The translations under genes and the position numbers were made by a program. From contig CAKSIR010000114.1 of NCBI GenBank assembly GCA_934462775.1, positions 1 to 7,504 of the forward strand: a stretch of 7,504 bases of DNA, given 5' to 3'. Below, in pieces: positions 1 through 6,207 of the stretch (its first letter is position 1; every line of letters starts with the position of its first letter). The stretch comes from an uncultured Ruminiclostridium sp. GTDB lineage: Bacteria > Bacillota > Clostridia > Oscillospirales > Ruminococcaceae. The notes beneath the pieces were generated by a model, which saw only the letters and a program-made list of their open reading frames with translations, was not told the origin of the DNA and made no database searches.

Positions 1-1
1 C

Positions 2-244
2 AAAAACAACGTATCACAAACGAATATCAAGCAAACCGTACTGCGGTCTATGAATTACGGAGAAAAAAATCAGGTAGCCGATGTTCGGAATATTAAGTTT
101 GAGATAACGCAAACCAAAGGCGCAGCAGGTTCCCGATTTAACATAGAAGGCTCTTGCACGGTTGATATTCCGTTTATTTTTCTTTGGACAGATACCGTTA
201 CCATGAACATAAACGCAGATACGGAATGGATAGCAAAATTTTAA
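2..244 (+). CDS. C-terminal part of a TadE/DUF4320-like pilin-type protein (tentative)
   Basis: The frame is open from the left edge of the window to a TAA at 242-244, so about 80 C-terminal residues are visible and the true start lies outside. A Met at position 50 is available, but no ribosome binding site precedes it and the frame continues upstream, so it is probably internal. The visible part is beta-rich and ends with a run of alternating hydrophobic residues (IPFIFLW, then VTMNINADTEWIAKF). From memory this resembles the C-termini of small TadE/DUF4320-type pseudopilin-like proteins encoded near VirB4 genes in Clostridia mobile elements, which carry one N-terminal membrane segment that would be outside this window. 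The family assignment is inference from general shape only. The TadZ-like gene downstream makes a Tad-related role plausible. No catalytic motif is seen. Confidence 0.55.
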   Translation, partial: KNNVSQTNIKQTVLRSMNYGEKNQVADVRNIKFEITQTKGAAGSRFNIEGSCTVDIPFIFLWTDTVTMNINADTEWIAKF

Positions 245-246
245 AA

Positions 247-265
247 TGTGCTACAGTGTAGCACA
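247..265 (+). promoter_or_regulatory. Perfect inverted repeat (8-bp arms, 3-nt loop) before the small gene
   Basis: TGTGCTAC (247-254) pairs perfectly with GTAGCACA (258-265) around the loop AGT. It lies between the stop of the first gene and the ribosome binding site at 274-280. There is no T-run after it, so it is not an intrinsic terminator. It could be an mRNA hairpin that sets processing or translation of the next gene, or a dyad operator. The core reads TACA-G-TGTA, close to the TACA-NN-TGTA half-sites of BlaI/CopY-type repressors but with one central base fewer. Confidence 0.5.
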
Positions 266-273
266 ATTCAGAA

Positions 274-280
274 AGGCAGG
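274..280 (+). promoter_or_regulatory. Ribosome binding site that decides the start at 285
   Basis: AGGCAGG sits 4 nt before the ATG at 285. The in-frame ATG at 246 has no comparable site, and starting there would place the inverted repeat at 247-265 inside the coding sequence. The start at 285 is therefore preferred. Confidence 0.6.
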
Positions 281-284
281 AAAA

Positions 285-476
285 ATGAAAATTGAAATAA
301 TCGGCGAAGCTGAGGAAATCAGTTCTTTTTTAATTGAGTTCAATAAAAAGTTTGTTCCCGCAAAAAGCAAAGTGCCGTTTTCTCTTTTTGGAGATAATGA
401 TTATGAAAAAATATCGGATAAAATGAGCATTTCAGACAGTCTTCATTCAGAAGTAAAGATTGAAAATAAAGAATAA
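285..476 (+). CDS. Small protein of unknown function (63 aa)
   Basis: The ORF runs from ATG 285, which has an AGGCAGG ribosome binding site, to TAA 474-476. I do not recognise it. The N-terminus (MKIEIIGEAEEISSFLIEF) looks like a beta strand followed by an amphipathic helix. The rest is polar and charged, with no cysteines, no signal peptide and no membrane segment, so a small cytosolic protein is likely. It lies between the truncated pilin-like gene and the TrsD-like gene, same strand, bounded by an inverted repeat on each side. Its own stop codon lies in the left arm of the downstream repeat. It could be a regulator or accessory factor of the transfer operon; that is inference from position only. 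Confidence 0.6.
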   Translation: MKIEIIGEAEEISSFLIEFNKKFVPAKSKVPFSLFGDNDYEKISDKMSISDSLHSEVKIENKE

Positions 477-519
477 AATCTCTGCGCATTATAAGTGGGG
501 GGGTAAGCAGAGATTTTAT
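473..519 (+). promoter_or_regulatory. Long inverted repeat between the small gene and the TrsD-like gene
   Basis: Left arm ATAAAATCTCTGC (473-485) and right arm GCAGAGATTTTAT (507-519) are perfect 13-bp complements around a 21-nt loop (486-506) that contains seven consecutive G (497-503). The stop codon of the small gene (474-476) lies in the left arm. The ribosome binding site of the next gene (AAAGGAG, about 527-533) starts just after the right arm and is not paired. The stem is AT-rich, the loop is large and no long U-tract follows, so it is a poor classical terminator. An attenuator, an RNA processing or stability element, or a protein-binding dyad are all possible. Confidence 0.65.
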
Positions 520-538
520 ACGAAACAAAGGAGCACAA

Positions 539-1219
539 ATGGACTTAATTGTACTTTCAATTGCAATCATCGGCGGTTTGGCGGCTTACATATACTTTAA
601 GCAGCAGGAAAAAAAGAAAAATACTGTTATCGACCATGCCGCAATCGCAGCAAAAACGGCTCAGGATTTTATAAACGTAAGGGATTTAGGCAATAAATGC
701 CTGTACACAATCGATGGATATACTTTTGCATATATCCGCATACACGGTGTATCTCTTGAACTTTACAGCACAAACGAACTTAAACAAACGTCCCGTGACA
801 TTGCAAACGGGCTTTCCAAGCTTACAAACCCGTGGAAATATATATCCGTATCCCGCCCCGTAGATGTGCAGCGCACATTACAGCTGTACAATGAGCTGTA
901 CAGTCAGGCATCAGGTGGAAAAAGAGCATTGCTGAAGCACGAAATGCTCGAGCTTGCGGATATGGTTGAACGAGGCGATACACTGGAGCGGCAGCATTAC
1001 ATAATAATATGGGGTAAGGGCGAAAGCGAAAAAAACATCGTCAAACGGGCGCAGGAAATCGCAAAAATATTTTCATCCGCAAAAATCTCTGCGGAAATTC
1101 TCGACAAGTCGGGCATAGCAGAGCTTTGCAACCTTGTAAATATCCCTGCTTACGTTCACCTTGAAAACGGAATCGAAGCTGAGCTTTCAGACACGGCAAT
1201 GGCAATAATAAAGAGGTAA
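539..1219 (+). CDS. TrsD/TraD-like conjugation protein resembling the VirB4 N-terminal domain, membrane-anchored
   Basis: This is a 226-residue protein with one N-terminal membrane segment (about residues 3-20), a basic KQQEKKK stop-transfer stretch, and a soluble domain from about 45 to 210. The pattern suggests an N-in/cytosolic or N-terminally anchored protein. The soluble part resembles the N-terminal domain of VirB4/TraC-type ATPases: a TIDGYTFAYIRIHG strand pair (57-70), an SRPVDV motif (105-110), a long helix (about 125-150), RQHYIIIWGK (151-160) and a terminal LCNLVNIPAY segment (197-206). There is no P-loop. Gram-positive plasmids of the pSK41/pGO1 type have a separate TrsD/TraD protein just before TrsE/TraE, and this gene has that position, 10 nt before the VirB4 gene. 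A likely role (inference) is to dock the ATPase at the inner face of the membrane channel. The start at 539 is supported by AAAGGAG 5 nt upstream. Confidence 0.75.
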   Translation: MDLIVLSIAIIGGLAAYIYFKQQEKKKNTVIDHAAIAAKTAQDFINVRDLGNKCLYTIDGYTFAYIRIHGVSLELYSTNELKQTSRDIANGLSKLTNPWKYISVSRPVDVQRTLQLYNELYSQASGGKRALLKHEMLELADMVERGDTLERQHYIIIWGKGESEKNIVKRAQEIAKIFSSAKISAEILDKSGIAELCNLVNIPAYVHLENGIEAELSDTAMAIIKR

Positions 1220-1229
1220 AGGAGGATTT

Positions 1230-3080
1230 ATGAAAGAGATTACTCTGCCTTTCGTTAAAAAGGCTCAGAAAAAAGTTATAAAAGAGGAAGCGCCAAAGAG
1301 AAATATAGGTCTTCTTGCAAGTATCACGCCAATCGGAATTGAATTTACGCGTAATGAAATTCGATTGGGAGAAAACTACTGCCGAATTTATACAGTAATA
1401 AAGTATCCGCATTCGGTAGATTATTGCTGGCTGTCAAAGCTCACAAATATCCCAGGAACGATAGTATCTATATCAGGACAGCCGCTTAACAATTCAGATT
1501 TCATCAACGTTATGTCAAAGGCGGTAGCCGAAAACAGCAGCGTTGCAGAAACGTCAAAATCCGCGCTTGAGCGTACACGAAAATCAAAATCCGCCGTTGA
1601 CGCTGAAAAAATTATGGTCAACATAGACCAGGAGAATGAAAAAGCGGCAGCCTTTTCATTGCAGATAATGGTGCTGAGCCGTGATAAAGAGGATTTTAAA
1701 GAAAAGTGCGCAAAAGCAGAGAGCGTATGCAACGCTCATGGGTGCAGTATCAGAACGGTATCCAACTTGCAGCAGGAGGCATATAAGCATTTATCTCCGA
1801 CCTATCCCATAAATGATAAAATCAGTGAAATAGCGGTACGTCCGTTTCTTCTTTCCACATTTACAGGCGGTTTTCCGTACAGCTCGAGCGGATTTTGCGA
1901 CCCACAGGGATATTACCTTGCCAAAAACGCAGATAACGGAATTATACTATTTGATTTATGGCTCAGAAACGATGTAAGAGTAAACAGCAACATTACAGTC
2001 CTCGGTGACAGCGGTATGGGCAAGTCTACTGCTGTAAAGCATATAATTCTTTCCGAAATTGCCCGAGGAACAAAAATAATAATAATCGACCCTGAGGGAG
2101 AGTACAAGGAAATATGTCTTTCTGAAAATGTAAACGGCAAATGGATTGACGTGTCGGGCAGCCGTGGAGGAGTTATAAATCCGCTTCAGGTGCGTCCTGC
2201 TCCTCCCGATGACGACCTTGAGGAAACTCAAACTGAAGTCAATACGCTTGCGCTTCACTTAAAAACGCTTGAAACCTTTTTCACGCTGTACCTTCCGTCA
2301 CTGGACGATAAGGCAACAGCCATACTTAACCGTGTGCTTATCGAGCTTTATAGCAATTTCGGCATTACATGGGAAACCAATGTCGACAATATGAAGCCTG
2401 AGGATTTCCCGATTATGTCCGACCTTGTTGACCTTGTACATAAAAAGGCAAAGGAAAAAAGCCGATTTTCCGATGTATATGAAAACCTTGAGCTGCTGTT
2501 AAGCTCAGCAAGCAGCGGCGCAGACAAAGGACTCTGGAATGGCTGCACAACGGCTGAAAGTGACAGCTGCTGTATTTGCCTTGATACAAAGTCGGTAACG
2601 CTTATGGGTGACAGAGTGCTTGCGGCGCAATATTTCAACGTGCTTTCATGGTGCTGGCAGGAAATGAGCAAGAACAAGACTGAGCGTGTAATGCTTGTTG
2701 CAGATGAGTGCTGGATGTTGATCGACCCCAATTGTCCTCAGTCGCTTCATTTTTTGCGCAACATTGAAAAACGTGCAAGAAAGTATGAGGGAGCCGTTGT
2801 GGTTTCAACACAGTCAATCGATGACTTTCTTAACCCACAGGTTAAGCTTTACGGACAGGCTGTTCTCGATATGCCGACAACAAAGCTGATATTCGGATTA
2901 GGCGGCAAAGACCTCCAGGAAGCCAAGGAGATTTTCACATTCAACGACGCACAGTATGACCTGGTGGCGCAAAAACGCAAGGGTACCGCTCTTATGCTTG
3001 TGGGTAATTCCGCAACTAAAGCCAAGTTTGAATTCTCTGACGAGCGGCTTGCTATGTTCGGTCGCGGGGGCGGTCGCTGA
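1230..3080 (+). CDS. virB4: VirB4/TrsE-family conjugation ATPase
   Basis: This 616-residue cytoplasmic ATPase belongs to the type IV secretion/conjugation machinery and should power assembly of the channel and substrate transfer. Walker A is GDSGMGKST (259-267), followed by the typical VirB4 IIIIDPEGEY segment (D287, E289). Walker B is VMLVADECW (487-495, D492/E493). The conserved RNIEKRARKY helix and the VVVSTQ motif ending at Q528 follow, as in VirB4/TraC/TraE proteins. The N-terminal 200 residues are the usual divergent VirB4 region, including a charged helical stretch at about 100-140. The C-terminus ends in a Gly/Arg tail (GRGGGR). It is shorter than full VirB4 proteins (roughly 800 residues); the preceding gene resembles the missing N-terminal part. 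A strong ribosome binding site AAAGGAGG (1218-1225) overlaps the previous stop and sits 4 nt before the ATG. Its stop overlaps the next ATG by one base, indicating translational coupling. Confidence 0.95.
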   Translation: MKEITLPFVKKAQKKVIKEEAPKRNIGLLASITPIGIEFTRNEIRLGENYCRIYTVIKYPHSVDYCWLSKLTNIPGTIVSISGQPLNNSDFINVMSKAVAENSSVAETSKSALERTRKSKSAVDAEKIMVNIDQENEKAAAFSLQIMVLSRDKEDFKEKCAKAESVCNAHGCSIRTVSNLQQEAYKHLSPTYPINDKISEIAVRPFLLSTFTGGFPYSSSGFCDPQGYYLAKNADNGIILFDLWLRNDVRVNSNITVLGDSGMGKSTAVKHIILSEIARGTKIIIIDPEGEYKEICLSENVNGKWIDVSGSRGGVINPLQVRPAPPDDDLEETQTEVNTLALHLKTLETFFTLYLPSLDDKATAILNRVLIELYSNFGITWETNVDNMKPEDFPIMSDLVDLVHKKAKEKSRFSDVYENLELLLSSASSGADKGLWNGCTTAESDSCCICLDTKSVTLMGDRVLAAQYFNVLSWCWQEMSKNKTERVMLVADECWMLIDPNCPQSLHFLRNIEKRARKYEGAVVVSTQSIDDFLNPQVKLYGQAVLDMPTTKLIFGLGGKDLQEAKEIFTFNDAQYDLVAQKRKGTALMLVGNSATKAKFEFSDERLAMFGRGGGR

Positions 3081-5023
3081 TGGGTAAAGTAAAGCTGATA
3101 CTTTCAGCAGCAGGCTCACTGTTCGACGAGGACGGACGCAGGCGGCTTGTATGGATTGCGCTCATAGTTCCGATTTTAATATGCATGATTATAATGCTTT
3201 TTGTGTACCTTGTTTCAGGACTTTTGGGCTTTATTGCGTCTGCCGGTGTTCGTGATAACTGGAATGTAGTCCGTAATAACATTCTTGATATTTTTCAGTC
3301 TATCAACTACACAATTGACAGAGATATAAAAAACGAAGTATACGCATATATGCCTGATTTTTCGGTGAATTTATCCAAGGCGGCAATTTCTGAAAACTAT
3401 CCAAGCGGGCTGCTGATATACGATACGGAAGAGCTTGAAGCGGCGCAGCTGAATATGTCCTCCGCCGCAGATGCTATCCGAAAAGTAAATGAAAGCGGAT
3501 ATGCCGAGCTGATGAACAGCTATGGCATTGATGATTTTCCTCAATACTCGGACATTGCGGCTGACAACGCTTTTATTACAGACAGCGGCATTGCAGGATA
3601 TTCCGATTACCTGACATCAACAAGGCAGCTGCTCGAAGCTGTTGCGATGTTGAAAATGAAAACCTACACCTATGAGTGTAAGGATTATAAAACTGCCGAT
3701 AACCGTTCCGGACATATACAGCGGCTTACCGTTGTGCAGGAGGACGGAACAACAAAGACTGTTGAATATAACTGTATAGGAGAAGTTGCAATTTTTCTTC
3801 CCGATTTTCTTGCGCTGTATCAGACCCGTTTGCTTGAGCTTTCTCTGTCGGACGAAAATACCACTTACAGCGATATGGAGAAAGCTTCGTCGGTGCTTGA
3901 GGACGTAAATACCGAAGAAGAGCTTATAGAAACGGTAAACGATTTTTATGGCAGCGAGGTAAAATCAACCCTCGGTCTTATGCAGATAGCTGACCTGGCT
4001 TCAATTATTCGCGGAGCGCTCGATGGCGGCAATATAGCAATTCACACAACTTATGATTATTACGATGACGGCAGCTCCAAGCTGACCGTTTTTTTGAGTG
4101 CTCCAAACAGCGAGGAATGGTCCGAAATTTTCGGTATAACCGAGGAGCAGGAGCAAACCGTTAATGATTTTAAGGCAGTAATTGAACAGCAGCTCACAGA
4201 CAGCGATGTTCCGGAAAGCGATTTCTGGATTTCTCTTGACGATATGTTTCAGGCGGCTTTGTTTGTATATTTTGAGGGATTTTTCAACTTGCCCGTTGAA
4301 GCCTCTGAGCTGCGTCCAAACACTAACGGAATAATCACAACGTTAGGAGAGTATCAGGAAATACACAGACACGGAAGCTCTCCCGCATTTGAGGAGGGCG
4401 TTACATTGGATATTGCGGAAAAGGACACCCCGATAAGAATTGAGCTTTTGCCGAGCGTAGGCAGCAAATGCATAAGCGACATTGTTATCTATGACGTTTG
4501 GATTGCTGAAAACAATTCGGGAGCCGCAAACAATTGTCTGTACAATTCCGACGCAGTAACTGTAGCGTATTACATTGATACCGATTTATTTAAATCAACA
4601 TACGGCTTTGATTTTCCGTCCCCAAGCAGGGCTTTTGACGTAGATGGCACGGTAACAATGCTTGTGGAATACTCCTGTCTGTCATCGCTTACGGTTGATG
4701 AAAGCTATATCGGCTGTTCCATTCTTAACGACATAGAGAACGGCGATTATGTAATTGGCTATTGTCATGACGGCGCTTATAAAGACAGCGATTTAGTCTA
4801 CACAAGCAATTTCAACTCATATTATCACGATTACACAAGCGTATCGGATAATGAAACGCCACATATAAGCATTAAGATAGATTTTTACGAAAGCGAGCTT
4901 CAGGCGGCTTCTGATAACGGATACAGCGGTCTGAGCGGTCACATATATAATTGCAGAGCAAATCCGCTGTTGTGGTTTAAGAGCTTCAGGACGGAAACGC
5001 TCATTCCCGCAGGCGAAAAATGA
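3080..5023 (+). CDS. Membrane-anchored transfer protein with degenerate M23 (LytM-like) peptidase domain
   Basis: This 647-residue protein has a short basic cytoplasmic N-terminus (RRR at 20-22), one membrane segment (about 24-53) and a large, acidic, presumably extracellular part. The middle (about 60-410) is not recognised. The C-terminal part (about 420-632) follows the order of an M23/LytM beta-lytic peptidase: FEEGVTL (437-443) where active enzymes have F-H-x-G-x-D, then DTPI (449-452) where they have GTPV, then NGDYVIGY (554-561) matching the usual GQxIGY strand, PHISI (594-598) where they have PHLHF, and a closing NPLLWF (628-633). Two and probably three zinc ligands are changed: His to E438, Asp to T442 and the second His of HxH to S597; only H595 remains. 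It is therefore probably not an active peptidase. VirB4-linked wall hydrolases with this topology are common in Gram-positive elements; here a structural or wall-binding role is more likely. The gene starts on the last base of the VirB4 stop codon and overlaps the next possible ATG by 4 nt. Confidence 0.85.
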   Translation: MGKVKLILSAAGSLFDEDGRRRLVWIALIVPILICMIIMLFVYLVSGLLGFIASAGVRDNWNVVRNNILDIFQSINYTIDRDIKNEVYAYMPDFSVNLSKAAISENYPSGLLIYDTEELEAAQLNMSSAADAIRKVNESGYAELMNSYGIDDFPQYSDIAADNAFITDSGIAGYSDYLTSTRQLLEAVAMLKMKTYTYECKDYKTADNRSGHIQRLTVVQEDGTTKTVEYNCIGEVAIFLPDFLALYQTRLLELSLSDENTTYSDMEKASSVLEDVNTEEELIETVNDFYGSEVKSTLGLMQIADLASIIRGALDGGNIAIHTTYDYYDDGSSKLTVFLSAPNSEEWSEIFGITEEQEQTVNDFKAVIEQQLTDSDVPESDFWISLDDMFQAALFVYFEGFFNLPVEASELRPNTNGIITTLGEYQEIHRHGSSPAFEEGVTLDIAEKDTPIRIELLPSVGSKCISDIVIYDVWIAENNSGAANNCLYNSDAVTVAYYIDTDLFKSTYGFDFPSPSRAFDVDGTVTMLVEYSCLSSLTVDESYIGCSILNDIENGDYVIGYCHDGAYKDSDLVYTSNFNSYYHDYTSVSDNETPHISIKIDFYESELQAASDNGYSGLSGHIYNCRANPLLWFKSFRTETLIPAGEK

Positions 5024-5029
5024 AAGGAG
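5023..5029 (+). promoter_or_regulatory. Ribosome binding site favouring the start at 5035
   Basis: AAAGGAG (5023-5029) lies 5 nt before the ATG at 5035. The alternative in-frame ATG at 5020 overlaps the previous stop as ATGA but has only a weak AGGCG upstream. The better site selects 5035. Use of 5020 by translational coupling would add just MKGEK. Confidence 0.6.
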
Positions 5030-5034
5030 AAAAA

Positions 5035-6153
5035 ATGTTTTACCCGCTTCTTGTTTCAAGGAATGAAAATTCCCGAATACTTGCAGATATTGCGAAGAAA
5101 TTTGATACAAAGGAAAGAAAGATAACCGGTGCCAATTGGAGCATGACGGAGCTGCTTAAGTCGCTGCGCAACTACACAATGATAAATATGTTCGTTCTCG
5201 ACCTGAGTGCAATAAAAGAAAAGGACGATGATTTTATCAGCTTGCTGAGCGGGCTTCAGCTTCAGCGTCCTGACGCGCGCATTGTTATTTTTGCGGAAGA
5301 ATATATGGATGGTGATGAGTTTTTAGACAAGCTGATAAGCAAGGGCTATACAAATATTATCGCAAAAAGCAGCGAGCAAAAGGACGGGCATAAGCAATGG
5401 GAAATGATGAAGTCAGACCTTGAGGACTGCTTTTCCGACGAGGGGCTGCCAAAAGAAAAATACAGCCGATACATTATCAGGAAAGCAATTCCATCACCTG
5501 TTCAGACGTCCGAGGAAAGCATTGCAATGCCGTCTGAGCGGGAGCTGTCATTTAAAAATTGCACCGCCTGCTTTACGTTTGTAGGAACACAGTCCCGTAT
5601 CGGTACAACATCGGCGGCAATATCCTCCGCTGCGTATTTCGCAGCTCACGGAGCAAAGGTTGCATATGTAAACAGTGACCCCGATTACGTCACGCTGATA
5701 GCATGGAGCTTTGCCAATGCCGAAACGGACGAGGATGGCAATGTCGAGATTAACGGGATAAAATTCTTTCAGGAATTTACACCCCGGATAGCCAACACAT
5801 ATAACATCATCATAAAGGATAAAGGCAGCATAAATCCCGAAAAGCCGATAGATGAAAAGGAGCTTGACGGAATTGTCTACCTTGTAGGAGGGCTAACATA
5901 CGATGAAGCTGTAAGCACTCGTGACGCCGAATATATTCTCGGAGATATTCCTCACACCCTTATGATAAATTTTGCTGATGAAAAAATGTATCACCGCTGT
6001 GCAGAGGGTTTAGGGAAAACAAGCGTTCCGCACATCTTTATGCCGTGGATACCGGATAAGCTTAATCTTTCAAAGGAGGCTCAAGGTATGTTTGACATTG
6101 CCTATGAGCCATTTGCTGATGAGGAAGAAAAAGAAATGCAGGAGGTATTATAA
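5035..6153 (+). CDS. TadZ/CpaE-like MinD/ParA-family protein without the Walker A lysine
   Basis: This 372-residue protein has two domains. Residues about 1-120 look like an atypical response-regulator receiver: strands FVLDLSAI, ARIVIFAE and GYTNII are spaced as beta3, beta4 and beta5, without a clear phosphorylatable pocket. Residues about 178-350 look like a MinD/ParA fold: the strand CFTFVGTQSRIGTTS carries a deviant P-loop (G184 to T192), and HGAKVAYVNSD follows as the next strand. The canonical GKT/GKS lysine is replaced by T191. Receiver plus MinD-like domains is the layout of TadZ/CpaE, which localise Tad pilus machinery at the pole; the family is known to include members with atypical Walker A, such as that of Eubacterium rectale. 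Finding it in a VirB4 operon suggests a localisation role for the transfer apparatus (inference). It follows the M23-like gene directly and ends 54 nt before the next gene. Confidence 0.8.
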   Translation: MFYPLLVSRNENSRILADIAKKFDTKERKITGANWSMTELLKSLRNYTMINMFVLDLSAIKEKDDDFISLLSGLQLQRPDARIVIFAEEYMDGDEFLDKLISKGYTNIIAKSSEQKDGHKQWEMMKSDLEDCFSDEGLPKEKYSRYIIRKAIPSPVQTSEESIAMPSERELSFKNCTACFTFVGTQSRIGTTSAAISSAAYFAAHGAKVAYVNSDPDYVTLIAWSFANAETDEDGNVEINGIKFFQEFTPRIANTYNIIIKDKGSINPEKPIDEKELDGIVYLVGGLTYDEAVSTRDAEYILGDIPHTLMINFADEKMYHRCAEGLGKTSVPHIFMPWIPDKLNLSKEAQGMFDIAYEPFADEEEKEMQEVL

Positions 6154-6160
6154 AATTATG

Positions 6161-6189
6161 TTTACAAAACATATTATTTGTGATATACT
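6161..6189 (+). promoter_or_regulatory. Near-consensus housekeeping (SigA-type) promoter before the large gene
   Basis: TTTACA (6161-6166) and TATACT (6184-6189) are separated by exactly 17 nt, and TG at 6181-6182 gives an extended -10. The predicted start point near 6196 falls on the first bases of the AAGGAG ribosome binding site (6196-6201), so the leader would be only about 12 nt. A short ACAAA/TTTGT inverted pair (6164-6168, 6177-6181) overlaps the promoter and could mark an operator. This suggests the large downstream gene is transcribed apart from the transfer operon, although read-through is possible. Confidence 0.65.
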
Positions 6190-6207
6190 ATTGATAAGGA
6201 GATTTTC

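Noticed and set aside
252..260. BlaI/CopY-type operator (TACA-NN-TGTA)
   Set aside because: The dyad has just one central base instead of two and no regulator gene is visible, so the match is not claimed.
246..284. Upstream in-frame ATG at 246 as start of the small gene
   Set aside because: No ribosome binding site precedes it and it would put the inverted repeat into the coding sequence; 285 has a good site.
473..519. Classical rho-independent terminator
   Set aside because: The stem is AT-rich, the loop is 21 nt and there is no U-tract beyond the stem; termination here would also cut the apparent operon.
889..904. Short repeat of AGCTGTACA
   Set aside because: Two copies lie inside the TrsD-like gene and just encode LYNELYS; they are explained by coding.
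1041..1412. Antisense open frame across the end of the TrsD-like gene and start of virB4
   Set aside because: It overlaps two well-supported genes, has no ribosome binding site signal I trust and its composition is that of a shadow frame. The other minus-strand frames were set aside for the same reasons.
5020..5034. ATG at 5020 as start of the TadZ-like gene
   Set aside because: Its upstream site is weak, whereas 5035 has AAAGGAG at 5 nt. It remains possible through stop-start coupling.
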